Positions 35,139-44,897 are shown, counted from the first letter of the stretch. The stretch: 64,000 nt of DNA from Cytophagales bacterium (GCA_033344775.1 JAWPMT010000004.1:1860001-1924000); one strand, 5' to 3'. Notes: generated by a model not told the origin, from the sequence alone. Made by a program: numbers and translations.

Positions 35139-36992
35139 TCAATCTAGAACAAATTCTTCCTGCCAATCATCTTTCTTGTCCCAATCGGGTTGCTCTTCTT
35201 TTAAGAAGAGGTATTGCCCGACCACCAAAACATCCATTTCTGTTCGCATGAAACATCGGTACGCATCATCTGGCGTGCATACAATCGGTTCACCACGTAC
35301 ATTGAAGCTGGTATTGACTACCACACTGCAACCGGTCCTTTGCTTGAACGCATGGATCAGGTTCCAATAATGTGGATTCGTCTCTTGATGCACCGTTTGA
35401 ATCCGGGCAGAATAATCAATGTGAGTGATCGCCGGCAAGTCCGAGCGTTCGTAATACAACTTCTCTTTGACATTCAAATCCCCATATCCTTCGGGCAGGG
35501 GCCGCTTGATTTTCTCGACCACAGGCTGCACCAGCAACATGTAAGGACTGTCTGATTCCAATTCAAAATGGTCTCCTACATCTTCTGCCAATACCGATGG
35601 CGCGAAAGGCCGAAATGACTCCCGATATTTGATCTTCAGGTTCAATTTCTTTTGCATCTCAGGATTTCTGGGATCTCCCAAAATACTTCGGGCACCTAAT
35701 GCCCTTGGGCCGAACTCCATCCGACCTTGTACCCATCCAACAACCTTACCTTCATCGATGTAATTGGCTACCTCTGCATAAAGAGAATTGTATTCCATCT
35801 TGTGGGCTTGTGCGTTGTAGCTACTATTCACCATTAACACGTCTTTCTCAGCAATGGCAGGCCCTAAAAAAGACCCTTCCATCCCGTCCATTCCTTGCAC
35901 CTGTGTCAGAGGCTGATCTTCATAAATATGATGTACTGCTAAAGCTGCCCCCAAAGCTCCACCCGCATCTCCAGCCGCTGGCTGGATGAACATTTTCTTG
36001 AAAATGCCTTTCTTTTGAAGTTTCCCATTACTCACACAGTTCAAAGCAACTCCTCCTGCAAGACATAGGTTTTCACTCCCTGTGATACGTTTTGCCTCCA
36101 TCGCCATCAATTCCACCACCCGTTCAGTAATTTTTTGAATAGCTAATCCCAGGTTGCAGTGTTTTTGTTCCAACTCATCTCCGGGCAGTCTTTTGGACAT
36201 CCCGAACAGTTTGCCCCACTTCTTGTCGAACACCATCCTGAGACCAGTAGCATAATTGAAGTATTTCTGATTAAGCCAAATAGATCCATCCTCAGCAATA
36301 TCAATCAATTCGCGTTCTATGATGGCTTCAAATTCCTTCACCTGTGGATCTTCCTGATTTCCATAAGGAGCCAGCCCCATCAATTTGTACTCTCCGGAAT
36401 TCACCCGGAAGCCCAGAAAATAGGTGAATGCGGAATATAAAAGTCCCAGGGAATGCGGAAATCGTAATTCTTTCAATACCTCGATTTGGTTTCCTTCTCC
36501 TTTACAGATGGAAGCAGTAGCCCACTCTCCTACGCCATCCACCGTCAAAATAGCGGCATCCTGAAAACCCGACGGGTAATATGCACTGGCTGCATGTGAC
36601 AAATGATGCTCAGTAAACAACACTTTAGGTACACTAGAAAAACCAATTTGCTTCAACTCTTTTCGAATGAGTCGCTTCAGAAACATCTTTTCATTCAACC
36701 AAACTGGAATTGAGGCAATAAAAGAGGTTAAGCCTCTCGGAGCAAAGGCATAGTAACTTTCCAGGAGTCGCTCGAACTTGAGCAGCGGCTTGTCATAAAA
36801 TACAATCTTGTCAATCTGCTCTGGCAAGACCATTCCCTCTTCCATACAATAGGAAACTGCGCCGCTCGGAAAGGAAGCATCATGCTTTTTTCTGGAAAAA
36901 CGCTCCTCTTGTGCGGCGGCTACGATCTTCCCGTCTATGATCAAGCACGCTGCCGAGTCGTGGTAAAACGCTGAGATTCCAAGTATTTTCAT
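35139..36992 (-). CDS. carbamoyltransferase (NodU/CmcH/TobZ family)
   Basis: 617 residues, full length. The N-terminal Kae1-like domain begins MKILGISAFYHDSAACL and includes QEERFSRKKHDASFP and FTEHHLSHAASAYYPSGF (iron-binding His pair). The YrdC-like C-terminal part has QGRMEFGPRALGARSILGDP and FRPFAPSVLAED. These enzymes make carbamoyl-AMP from carbamoyl phosphate and transfer it to a hydroxyl, often on a sugar. Carbamoylation of the polysaccharide made by this locus is the likely role (inference). Confidence 0.9.
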   Translation of the reverse strand: MKILGISAFYHDSAACLIIDGKIVAAAQEERFSRKKHDASFPSGAVSYCMEEGMVLPEQIDKIVFYDKPLLKFERLLESYYAFAPRGLTSFIASIPVWLNEKMFLKRLIRKELKQIGFSSVPKVLFTEHHLSHAASAYYPSGFQDAAILTVDGVGEWATASICKGEGNQIEVLKELRFPHSLGLLYSAFTYFLGFRVNSGEYKLMGLAPYGNQEDPQVKEFEAIIERELIDIAEDGSIWLNQKYFNYATGLRMVFDKKWGKLFGMSKRLPGDELEQKHCNLGLAIQKITERVVELMAMEAKRITGSENLCLAGGVALNCVSNGKLQKKGIFKKMFIQPAAGDAGGALGAALAVHHIYEDQPLTQVQGMDGMEGSFLGPAIAEKDVLMVNSSYNAQAHKMEYNSLYAEVANYIDEGKVVGWVQGRMEFGPRALGARSILGDPRNPEMQKKLNLKIKYRESFRPFAPSVLAEDVGDHFELESDSPYMLLVQPVVEKIKRPLPEGYGDLNVKEKLYYERSDLPAITHIDYSARIQTVHQETNPHYWNLIHAFKQRTGCSVVVNTSFNVRGEPIVCTPDDAYRCFMRTEMDVLVVGQYLFLKEEQPDWDKKDDWQEEFVLD

Positions 36993-37027
36993 TTTGATGT
37001 TCGGATTCAGAAAGTTCCCTGTTCTCT

Positions 37028-37071
37028 AATTTAGAACTCCACGGGATCAGGAAAGATGTAATTTCTAAATT
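37028..37071. promoter_or_regulatory. 9-bp inverted repeat in a divergent intergenic region
   Basis: AATTTAGAA at 37028-37036 and its exact complement TTCTAAATT at 37063-37071 flank a 26-nt spacer between the carbamoyltransferase and SGNH genes. It may be an operator serving either gene. AT-rich repeats of this size can also occur by chance. Confidence 0.25.
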
Positions 37072-37226
37072 CTTCTACTGCAAGATTAAGTGAATTTGTT
37101 GTTCTAGTTTTATTAGAGGAAATTTCAACACTTTGACGGAATAATTGCCATTAAGAATTCCTAAAGAAGTAGTTTCTGTCAGTCGTGGGCCATTGAACTC
37201 AAGGCAATCAGTTTATTCAGATCAAA

Positions 37227-38582
37227 ATGGAAAAAGAAAATAAGATCCATTCGGTATTCGTCGGAATAGCACTCGTTTTTTGGAACCCAGGCACATTCAT
37301 GTATCTCTATTCAGATACGTTTTTAATGACCAATAAGTTCCTGATCTTATTCCATAGTTTAATACTCTTCACTGGTCTTTTCTTCATCTGGTATCTGCGT
37401 AAAACGAATGTGAAAAAGCGTTTTGGCAACAACCTGTTTAGTTTTACTTTTTTAGCAATTTTATTGGGTTTGGTCGTTGTTTTCGGCTCTTTCACTAGAA
37501 AGTATAAAAAAGATTCAACTGAAGGGCTCATCTTTCCAAAAAACACAACTATCCGGTTCAAGTCAGTAGAATATGACTATGAGGTCAGCACCAACTCACT
37601 AGGACTAAGAGATAGAGAGATCACTATTGATAAAAAGGATCAGTTCAGAATTTTATGTTTTGGTGACTCCTGGACAGAAGGTTTTGGAGTAGAGGTAGAA
37701 AATAGCTGGCCAAAGAAATTGGAGGTGCTACTAAATGATAGTCTTTCCAGAAAAATTGAAGTAGTTAATTGTGGGCAGAAAGGAAGATATACGACGGACT
37801 ATCTCAAATACATGAAACAAGTAGTCCCACTCTTGAAGCCAGACCTGGTATTAGTAGGCGTACTTCAATTGGATGACCTTGCTCAAATGTCTCAGAATAA
37901 TTACTCTCCCTATGCCAATGATGAACCGACTGTTTCAGAAACCGTGATCTACGCTTTCAAAAACTACGGTTTGGAATTGATCAAAGGCCTAATTGATGAG
38001 GAATCTCCGGAAAATATCGACATAGTCGAATTTCGCAAAAACGCCGTTAAAGAAAGATTAGAAGAAATGTCTCCGTTGACACGTAAGCAGTACCACTTTT
38101 TATCCGATACGGTGAGGCAGCTCTATGAAACGGGTAATTTGAATCCAAGTATGCTCATCTATGCTGTCGAATTATCTTATCGTCATATGGTGTATAACAA
38201 CCCAAATCATCCATTAACACTTGAAGCCACACGAAATTTCAGCAAAGACCTTCAAAGCATGAAAGCGCTTTGCACAAAATATTACAGTGATTTTGTGATG
38301 CTCAACCTGCCAACGCCTGAATTTACCGGGCATTTAACAGAAAGGACTCCTAACGATGTACTTAGCAAGTATTTTCTGGAAAACAATCATGTAGACTCAA
38401 TCTACCGATCCGTCGCAGCACAGCATGAAATTTCATACATGGAATTAACCGACCATTTCCTGGCGTTAGAAGAGAAAAACAAATATTTCTATCGATTTGA
38501 CGGGCACCCTACAGCATCCGGGTATCATGAAATAGCGCAATTCATTGGCCTGCAATTACTCGATAGCGAGATCATCCAGTAA
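37227..38582 (+). CDS. membrane-anchored SGNH/GDSL hydrolase-family protein
   Basis: 451 residues. Three hydrophobic segments lie within about the first 95 residues, then a periplasmic SGNH domain. FRILCFGDSWTEGFGVE is block I with the catalytic Ser, LKPDLVLVGVLQLDD is the block III region and YRFDGHPTASGYHEIAQF supplies the Asp/His of block V, so the triad is intact. It probably acts on esters of a surface glycan, or as an acyltransferase partner. It lies 234 bp from the divergent carbamoyltransferase. Confidence 0.75.
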   Translation: MEKENKIHSVFVGIALVFWNPGTFMYLYSDTFLMTNKFLILFHSLILFTGLFFIWYLRKTNVKKRFGNNLFSFTFLAILLGLVVVFGSFTRKYKKDSTEGLIFPKNTTIRFKSVEYDYEVSTNSLGLRDREITIDKKDQFRILCFGDSWTEGFGVEVENSWPKKLEVLLNDSLSRKIEVVNCGQKGRYTTDYLKYMKQVVPLLKPDLVLVGVLQLDDLAQMSQNNYSPYANDEPTVSETVIYAFKNYGLELIKGLIDEESPENIDIVEFRKNAVKERLEEMSPLTRKQYHFLSDTVRQLYETGNLNPSMLIYAVELSYRHMVYNNPNHPLTLEATRNFSKDLQSMKALCTKYYSDFVMLNLPTPEFTGHLTERTPNDVLSKYFLENNHVDSIYRSVAAQHEISYMELTDHFLALEEKNKYFYRFDGHPTASGYHEIAQFIGLQLLDSEIIQ

Positions 38583-38690
38583 AACATTAGAGACAGGCGG
38601 CTCACTCACCCCTGTGTAAATTGATTGATCGGTGTATTCACAAACTTCACCTGTTCTTCGGTCAGTTCAAGATAAATAGGTTGCGGCCTA

Positions 38691-40205
38691 TCAAGCGGTG
38701 ACTGACGGATATAACTCCTCGTAAGACCGCACTTCATGCATCTCAACGCGTCGAAAAATGTGCTTTTTGCTTACTTCTGTCGGAGACGTCAAACCTGCTG
38801 CTCCTAGCATTTCCACAAACGACTCGATCGTTCTTTCATGGAAATTCTTCACCCGGACACGCTTGTCGGCAGGGTTCAGTCCTTTTTGAAGCACTTTATC
38901 CTGAGTGGCTACACCAACCGGGCAAGTATTGTGATTACATTCGAGTGCCTGGATACATCCTAAGGCCATCATCATGGCTCGGGCGCTATAACAAGCATCC
39001 GCCCCCAATGCCAACACACGTATCATATCAAAGCCGGTAATGATTTTACCAGATGCAAATATTCTGATGTCGTCTCTCAGGCCTTTACTCGCCAGAGTAC
39101 AGTGAATGAATGACAATCCTTCTATCAAGGGTGTCCCTAGAGAATTGGAAAACTCGACCGGAGAGGCACCAGTCCCACCTTCTCCACCATCTACAGTAAT
39201 GAAATCTGGTCCTGTTCCTGATTTTTTAACAGCATCGCACAATTCCAAAAATTCCTCTTTCCTACCCAGACACATTTTGAAACCGATGGGCTTCCCACCA
39301 GAAAGATCACGCAATTGCTGGATGAATTTCATCAATCCTTCTGCATCAGAAAATGCCTTGTGGTAGGGAGGTGAAAACACGGTTTTGCCTACTGGAACGT
39401 GTCTGATTGCCGCAATTTCGGGCGTATTTTTTTCACCTGGCAAAATCCCCCCATGTCCAGGTTTAGCTCCCTGAGACAACTTGATCTCAATCATTTTGAC
39501 CTGAGGATCTGTTGCTTTTTCCTTGAATAACTCGGGATTGAAGTTCCCCTCATCGTCTCGACATCCGAAATATCCTGTACCTATTTGCCAGATCAAATCG
39601 CCCCCGGGCCCTTTGTGATAAGGACTGATAGCACCCTCACCGGTATTATGCGCGAAATTGCCGTCTTTGGCTCCTCCATTCAAGGCCAGGATCGCATTTT
39701 TGGAAAGCGCTCCAAAGCTCATCGCTGAAACGTTCAATAGGCTTGCATCATAAGGCTGCTTGCAGTTTGGTCCACCGACTGTGACCCGCGGATCGTGATT
39801 TATCTCATCAAATGCTTTTGGATACATGGAATGCTCCATCCATTCGTAACCTGCTTCATACGCGTTCATTTGTGTCCCAAACGGCGAAGTATCATTCACC
39901 CCCTTAGCTCTTTGATAGATCATTGAGCGGTAAATTCGATTGATGGGGCGACCTTCTGTGTCTGTTTCCACAAAATATTGCATGATCTCGGGACGGATTT
40001 TTTCCAACAGATATCGGCCATGTCCGATCACCGGAAAATTGCGCCGAATGGCCTGTTTGGTTTGCAAAACGTCCACAACTCCGATTAAAATCAACGGACC
40101 GACAATGATGAAAGCGCTCCAAATGGGCACTACAAATAGGGATATGGAAACTATTGTAGCAATGGCTAAAAAGGCAATTAGAAAAAATGCGGGTCTTACT
40201 TTCAT
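38691..40205 (-). CDS. FMN-binding glutamate synthase-family protein (GltB central domain-like)
   Basis: 504 residues. Two N-terminal hydrophobic segments (residues 5-45) precede a glutamate synthase-type FMN/Fe-S barrel: VSAMSFGALSKNAILALNGG, GEGAISPYHKGPGGDLIWQIGTGY, SQGAKPGHGGILPG, VDGGEGGTGASP and a Cys cluster in CIQALECNHNTCPVGVAT. The glutaminase domain of GltB is absent, so it is a stand-alone synthase domain of uncertain substrate. It ends EELYPSVTA; the +1 frame continues with a credible 27-residue tail down to 38606, so a C-terminal frameshift is possible. Confidence 0.88.
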   Translation of the reverse strand: MKVRPAFFLIAFLAIATIVSISLFVVPIWSAFIIVGPLILIGVVDVLQTKQAIRRNFPVIGHGRYLLEKIRPEIMQYFVETDTEGRPINRIYRSMIYQRAKGVNDTSPFGTQMNAYEAGYEWMEHSMYPKAFDEINHDPRVTVGGPNCKQPYDASLLNVSAMSFGALSKNAILALNGGAKDGNFAHNTGEGAISPYHKGPGGDLIWQIGTGYFGCRDDEGNFNPELFKEKATDPQVKMIEIKLSQGAKPGHGGILPGEKNTPEIAAIRHVPVGKTVFSPPYHKAFSDAEGLMKFIQQLRDLSGGKPIGFKMCLGRKEEFLELCDAVKKSGTGPDFITVDGGEGGTGASPVEFSNSLGTPLIEGLSFIHCTLASKGLRDDIRIFASGKIITGFDMIRVLALGADACYSARAMMMALGCIQALECNHNTCPVGVATQDKVLQKGLNPADKRVRVKNFHERTIESFVEMLGAAGLTSPTEVSKKHIFRRVEMHEVRSYEELYPSVTA

Positions 40206-40398
40206 CGGGGTTTCAGATTTAGGGATTCCAGATTGTCACTCAATGTTAAAAACATCTTGACATTCAATTTGTTGGACAGTTGACATTGTTTAAAATACAA
40301 CCAACCGTGTAAAAATTTGTTAATTCACTCAAACGACGATTCTCGCCTCCGTTAATTTTTGATTAATTGCTAATTTCGCCAGTCTATAATTACAAAGC

Positions 40399-43371
40399 AT
40401 GGGATACAAGCTAATTAATAATGTAGCGGGATGGGCCGCTTTTTTCTTCTCTCTGGTAGTGTACCTACTCACCGTGGAAGAAACTGCGAGCTTCTGGGAT
40501 TGTGGAGAGTTCATCGCCACGGCTTATAAGCTCGAAGTACCTCACCCACCCGGAGCACCATTTTTCCTGCTCATGGGTCGACTTTTTTCCATGCTGGCCT
40601 TGGGTGACGTAACTCAAGTGGCGTATTGGATCAACATCCTAAGTGTATTGAGTGCTGCTTTCAGCATTTTGTTCCTCTTCTGGTCCATCACTCACCTGGC
40701 TCGAAAAGTAGTTAATCTGGAAGAAGGCGAAGAGCACCTTGGCAAAACCATCGCCATCATCGGCGCCGGATTCGTAGGGGCGCTCACCTGTACCTTCTCT
40801 GATTCGTTTTGGTTCTCTGCGGTAGAAGCCGAAGTATATGCCATGTCTTCATTTTTCACAGCCTTTGTTTTCTGGGCGATGCTGAAATGGGAAACCATCA
40901 AAGACGAGAGCTACTCTAACAAATGGCTGATCCTCATTGCTTACATGATGGGCTTATCCATCGGAGTTCACTTGTTGAACCTCGTTACAATCCCCGCATT
41001 GGCACTGATCTTCTATTTCAAAAAATATGACAACTGGACCTGGAAAGGAGCCATCATTACCATGGGAATTGGTGGTGCGGTCATCATTCTGGTCAACAAC
41101 ATCATTATCCCCGGATTGCCATCAATGGCCGGAAGTTTTGAGATCTTTTTCGTGAATACGATTGGGCTTCCATTCAACTCCGGTTTAATTATTTTCTTAC
41201 TGCTATTTTTTGGCGCTTTGATCTATGGGATCATTTTCTCTGAAAGACAGAAAAAGCTGGTATTGAATACGGCAATGCTTTGCCTTACTTTCATCCTGAT
41301 CGGTTATGCCTCGTACATGGTCGTATTGATCCGATCTAACTACAATACACCAATTGATGAGAACAACCCTGAAGACCTGATCAAATACGTAAGCTACCTG
41401 AAGCGGGAGCAGTACGGCAACAGGCCACTGATGAAAGGTCAGTACTTCACCGCAGACCTGATCGATCAGAAAAAGGGAGATCCTGTCTACATGAAGGGTG
41501 ATGATGAGTACATCGTCAAAGACTACAAGGTAGAATACGAGTACGATCCCGCGCATTCTACGATCCTTCCCCGTATGTACAGCAAAAGCCCGGATGGAGG
41601 TCATCAAAGGCGCTATCGTCAGATTACTGGCTTGCGTGAGGGTGAAAAACCAACTTTCTCGGACAACATTGCTTTCATGCGGAAGCATCAATTGGGCCAC
41701 ATGTATTTACGCTATTTCATGTGGAACTTCTCAGGACGTGCATCAGACATTCAAGATGCAGACTGGGTGGGTATCAGCGATGCATTTGAAGAACTACCAA
41801 CAGAACTAGCTAATAACCCTGCAAGGAACATCTACTTTATGCTTCCCTTGCTCCTGGGCTTGCTGGGTGCTTTCATTCAATATTATAAAAGTCCAAAATA
41901 TTTTGGGGTCACCTTACTGTTGTTCTTCCTGACAGGAGCAGCGCTGGTACTCTACCTCAATTCACCACCGATTGAACCTCGTGAAAGAGATTACATCTAT
42001 GCGGGCTCCTATTATGTATTTGCGATCTGGGTCGGATTTGGCGTGCTATCACTTTATGAGTTATTGAGTGGTTCTTCGAAACGAAATGCGACCATCATTG
42101 CGGTGGCAGCTTCCTTCCTGTGCCTGGGTATTCCAACGCTAATGGCCAGTGAAAACTGGGATGATCATGATCGAACAGGCCGATTCTTCTCCGTGGACGC
42201 AGCTAAAAACTACCTGGATAGTTGTGCTCCAAATGCGATCTTATTTACCGGCGGGGATAATGACACATTCCCCTTGTGGTACGTGCAGGAGGTAGAAGGC
42301 TACCGTACAGACGTTCGAGTGGTGGTATTGAGTTACTTCAATACGGATTGGTACATCGAGCAAATGATGCGTCAGGCTTACGAGTCTGATCCTTTGCCTT
42401 TCGGATTGACGTTGAAAGATTATCAACAAGGTGGATTGAATGATTACTTACCTGTCGTGGAACAGCCTAACATCAAAGGAGCAATCAATGCAGAGCAATA
42501 CATGGGACTGATTGCCAAGGAACATCCTGGTCTACAGGTACCCACCATGATCAGTGCCTACAATGCTGTTCCTGCTCGTTCGATGTTCCTAAAAGTCGAT
42601 ACTTCGAAATTGATCCAGGAAGGAGAATTGACTACTGTACCTTATGAAACTTCAGAGCTTTCTCAGTATTTCACAGATCGACTGACCTGGACGGTGAAAG
42701 GCCGAGGGATTGAGAAAAAGGACCTTGCGATCATTGACCTGATCATCAATAGCCAGTGGAAAAGACCAATCTATTTCAATACGACTTCCTTGAGAAGTAT
42801 TAGCATGGACCTGAGCAAGCATGTGGTACAAGAAGGTTTGACTTATAGATTGATGCCTATCGAATACACATCAAATACTGGAGAATTCCTGATCAATACG
42901 GATGTGATGTACGATAACCTGATGAATAAATTCCATTGGAGAGGGTTGTCGGATCCTGATACATACAACACAGAAGATTATAGAAATTTCTGTCTGAATC
43001 ATCGTTCTTCTTTTAACTCTTTGGCCAATGCCTACATTGAAAAGGGTGATTATGAAAAAGCAGCAGAAGTATTGAAGAAATCTCTGGAAGTGATGCCCAA
43101 TGAGGTGATTCCATATGACTTCTTCTCTGTTCAGCAAATGGGCTTATTGTTCGAAGTAGGCGAAAATGACCTTGCACTTAACATTGCCAACGAAGTAGGC
43201 ACCAAAGCAGAAGAGTGGCTGGGGTATTTCGCCGATCAGGGTAACTTCGAAGACCTGGAAATGAGAAGAAGATTGCTTTCTCTTAGTGAAATCAGCAGAT
43301 CGCTGAGAATCCATGGAGAAAATGAACTAGCGACGAAATACGCCGATGTACTAAAGCAGTATTATAATTAG
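40399..43371 (+). CDS. GT117/DUF2723 family membrane glycosyltransferase
   Basis: 990 residues. The N-terminal half is polytopic (about ten helices). WAAFFFSLVVYLLTVEETASFWDCGEFIATAYKLEVPHPPGAP, spread over residues 9-53, is the defining DUF2723 signature with the acidic residues of the first luminal loop. The C-terminal half is soluble, begins around the TGGDNDTFPLWYVQEV motif and ends with TPR-like helices (AYIEKGDYEKAAEVLKKSLE). The vertebrate relative TMEM260 is a protein O-mannosyltransferase, so a periplasmic protein-glycosylation role is a fair inference. The gene is monocistronic with its own terminator. Confidence 0.85.
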   Translation: MGYKLINNVAGWAAFFFSLVVYLLTVEETASFWDCGEFIATAYKLEVPHPPGAPFFLLMGRLFSMLALGDVTQVAYWINILSVLSAAFSILFLFWSITHLARKVVNLEEGEEHLGKTIAIIGAGFVGALTCTFSDSFWFSAVEAEVYAMSSFFTAFVFWAMLKWETIKDESYSNKWLILIAYMMGLSIGVHLLNLVTIPALALIFYFKKYDNWTWKGAIITMGIGGAVIILVNNIIIPGLPSMAGSFEIFFVNTIGLPFNSGLIIFLLLFFGALIYGIIFSERQKKLVLNTAMLCLTFILIGYASYMVVLIRSNYNTPIDENNPEDLIKYVSYLKREQYGNRPLMKGQYFTADLIDQKKGDPVYMKGDDEYIVKDYKVEYEYDPAHSTILPRMYSKSPDGGHQRRYRQITGLREGEKPTFSDNIAFMRKHQLGHMYLRYFMWNFSGRASDIQDADWVGISDAFEELPTELANNPARNIYFMLPLLLGLLGAFIQYYKSPKYFGVTLLLFFLTGAALVLYLNSPPIEPRERDYIYAGSYYVFAIWVGFGVLSLYELLSGSSKRNATIIAVAASFLCLGIPTLMASENWDDHDRTGRFFSVDAAKNYLDSCAPNAILFTGGDNDTFPLWYVQEVEGYRTDVRVVVLSYFNTDWYIEQMMRQAYESDPLPFGLTLKDYQQGGLNDYLPVVEQPNIKGAINAEQYMGLIAKEHPGLQVPTMISAYNAVPARSMFLKVDTSKLIQEGELTTVPYETSELSQYFTDRLTWTVKGRGIEKKDLAIIDLIINSQWKRPIYFNTTSLRSISMDLSKHVVQEGLTYRLMPIEYTSNTGEFLINTDVMYDNLMNKFHWRGLSDPDTYNTEDYRNFCLNHRSSFNSLANAYIEKGDYEKAAEVLKKSLEVMPNEVIPYDFFSVQQMGLLFEVGENDLALNIANEVGTKAEEWLGYFADQGNFEDLEMRRRLLSLSEISRSLRIHGENELATKYADVLKQYYN

Positions 43372-43395
43372 AATATTTCGCCATCAATGATATGT

Positions 43396-43432
43396 AAAAG
43401 GTCAGTAGCCATCGAGTTGTTGACCTTTTTCT
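43396..43432 (+). terminator. rho-independent-type terminator after the GT117 gene
   Basis: AAAAGGTCA at 43396-43404 pairs perfectly with TGACCTTTT at 43421-43429 over a 16-nt loop, and the T-rich strand continues. It lies 25 nt after the GT117 stop and about 80 nt before exbD, so it should separate the two transcripts. Confidence 0.6.
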
Positions 43433-43511
43433 TTGGGCATGACTTTAGCTCAAATGTGTGACTTTCGGCCTTTTCAGGATTATAAGCTTAGTATCAAAAA
43501 CCAAAAATGCT

Positions 43512-44051
43512 ATGCTTACAAGACCTCAAAAGCCCACCATCAATAGTGGCTCCATGGCGGACATTGCCTTTTTACTGTTGATCTTTTTTCTGGTCACCAC
43601 AACGATCAAACGAGACAAAGGATTACTACTTAAACTACCCCCTCCACCTGAAAAGGAGGTTGAAATTGAAATTCACGAAAGGAATTTGTTCAATATTCTG
43701 ATCAATGCTAATGATCAATATCTGATTGAAGGTGAGATACGGTCAGATCTTAAGGGAATTAGTGAAGAGATCAAAACTTTTGTCTTGAATAAGGGTCTGG
43801 ATCCGAATCTCTCTGATAGTCCAAAAGATGCGATCGTATCCATCAAAGCAAGTAGAGGCACCAAATACAGCCACTTCATAATCGCGCTGGATGAAACAAA
43901 AAAGGCCTACTACGAAATCTATGCGGGCCGGGTAGGACTTACTCCAACTCAATACCTGAGTCTGAATCATCAAAATGTTGACGAATATGGCTTGTATCGA
44001 AAAGGAAAAGATGGAATCCCGATGAATATCTCGATTGCAGAGCCTGATTGA
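43512..44051 (+). CDS. exbD: ExbD/TolR-family biopolymer transport protein
   Basis: 179 residues from the ATG at 43512; a GTG at 43458 adds 18 unrelated residues. A short cytoplasmic N terminus, then SMADIAFLLLIFFLVTTTI with the membrane Asp that senses the proton gradient, followed by a periplasmic domain. This is the ExbD layout used to energise TonB. ExbB is not adjacent, and the only TonB-like gene nearby is convergent with it. A Pro-rich PPPPEKEVEIEI stretch follows the membrane helix, as in Bacteroidota ExbD proteins. Confidence 0.85.
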   Translation: MLTRPQKPTINSGSMADIAFLLLIFFLVTTTIKRDKGLLLKLPPPPEKEVEIEIHERNLFNILINANDQYLIEGEIRSDLKGISEEIKTFVLNKGLDPNLSDSPKDAIVSIKASRGTKYSHFIIALDETKKAYYEIYAGRVGLTPTQYLSLNHQNVDEYGLYRKGKDGIPMNISIAEPD

Positions 44052-44061
44052 TCATCATGTC

Positions 44062-44156
44062 CCACTGAGCCTGTCGAAGTGCGACATTTCGATCTGTCTA
44101 TCTTTCGATAAGAAACGCTGACAGGGTTACCCAAAAACGGATATCAGCCCTGTCAG
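44062..44156. repeat. REP-like intergenic inverted repeats between exbD and tonB
   Basis: The segment opens with CACTGAGCCTGTCGAAG, a phrase that is widespread in intergenic DNA of Bacteroidota and other bacteria. It also contains CTGACAGGG at 44118-44126 facing CCCTGTCAG at 44148-44156, a perfect 9-bp inverted repeat. It lies between convergent genes, the usual site for such elements. Confidence 0.45.
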
Positions 44157-44164
44157 GGTTGTAT

Positions 44165-44194
44165 AAAAAAAAGGCCAACTCTTTCGAGTCAGCC
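44165..44194 (-). terminator. rho-independent terminator of the sigma/tonB operon
   Basis: On the minus strand GGCTGACTC pairs with GAGTTGGCC (two G-U pairs) around a GAAA loop and is followed by eight T (44165-44172). It is 30 nt beyond the tonB stop. Confidence 0.75.
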
Positions 44195-44224
44195 TCCTCT
44201 CTCATCGCTTAACAAACGCAACTA

Positions 44225-44893
44225 TTAATTTTTCAAGTGGAAATAGATCGGCACCACCATCCTCACTTTGACAGGGCGGCCTCTTTGCTTACCAGGATTC
44301 CAGTCAGGAGCCAGTTTCATCACCCGTAAAGCCTCCTCGTCACACCCCACACCAATGCCTCGGACTACTTCTAAATCTGTCATCTTTCCTTCCTCGTTTA
44401 CCACAAATTGGACGAAAACCTTGCCTTCCATGCCCATTCTACGAGCTTGTTTGGGGTACTTCATTTTCTTGGACAAGAAACTATAAAAAGCTTGCATTCC
44501 TCCTTCCGGGCTAGGCATTTCCTCAACGAAACTCAAGACTTCCTCAACAGGTTCTTCCTCTGGTTCATAAGGAATTAAGATTTCTCCCGGATCGAATTCC
44601 TCAGGTTCCAGAATAATCAGATCTTCTGGCGGTTCCACTTCTTCCTTGGTCTCTACGACCTTCGTCAAAACCACCTTGGGCTTTGGAGGCTCTGGTGGTG
44701 GCTGGATGGTCTGGGGAATGATCTCATTATCCTGAAATTGGTCATCAATTACACCAAGATCCACAATAGGTTCCTGAATCGTCCGCCACTCGAAAGCTGT
44801 TATCGCAATGGCCAAACTAACCACCATACCCAGGGCCAGTAAAGGAGACCTGCTTCGTTCCAGGTCTTTTTCCGGATTCTTCTTTTGTTCCAT
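44225..44893 (-). CDS. tonB: TonB-family energy transducer
   Basis: 222 residues from the ATG at 44893, 4 nt after the upstream stop; the longer TTG/GTG readings overlap that gene. One N-terminal membrane helix (LLALGMVVSLAIAITAF) is followed by an acidic, Pro-rich linker (PPPEPPKPKV, EPPEDLIILEPEEFDPG) that spans the periplasm. The C-terminal TonB fold has YPKQARRMGMEGKVFVQFVV and VRMVVPIYF. It is the third gene of the ECF-sigma operon, an unusual companion for TonB. Confidence 0.88.
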   Translation of the reverse strand: MEQKKNPEKDLERSRSPLLALGMVVSLAIAITAFEWRTIQEPIVDLGVIDDQFQDNEIIPQTIQPPPEPPKPKVVLTKVVETKEEVEPPEDLIILEPEEFDPGEILIPYEPEEEPVEEVLSFVEEMPSPEGGMQAFYSFLSKKMKYPKQARRMGMEGKVFVQFVVNEEGKMTDLEVVRGIGVGCDEEALRVMKLAPDWNPGKQRGRPVKVRMVVPIYFHLKN

Positions 44894-44897
44894 AATT

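Noticed and set aside
40257-40287. Two TTGACATT copies 23 bp apart upstream of the GT117 gene
   Set aside because: Only two copies with no matching downstream promoter element; likely chance in AT-rich DNA.
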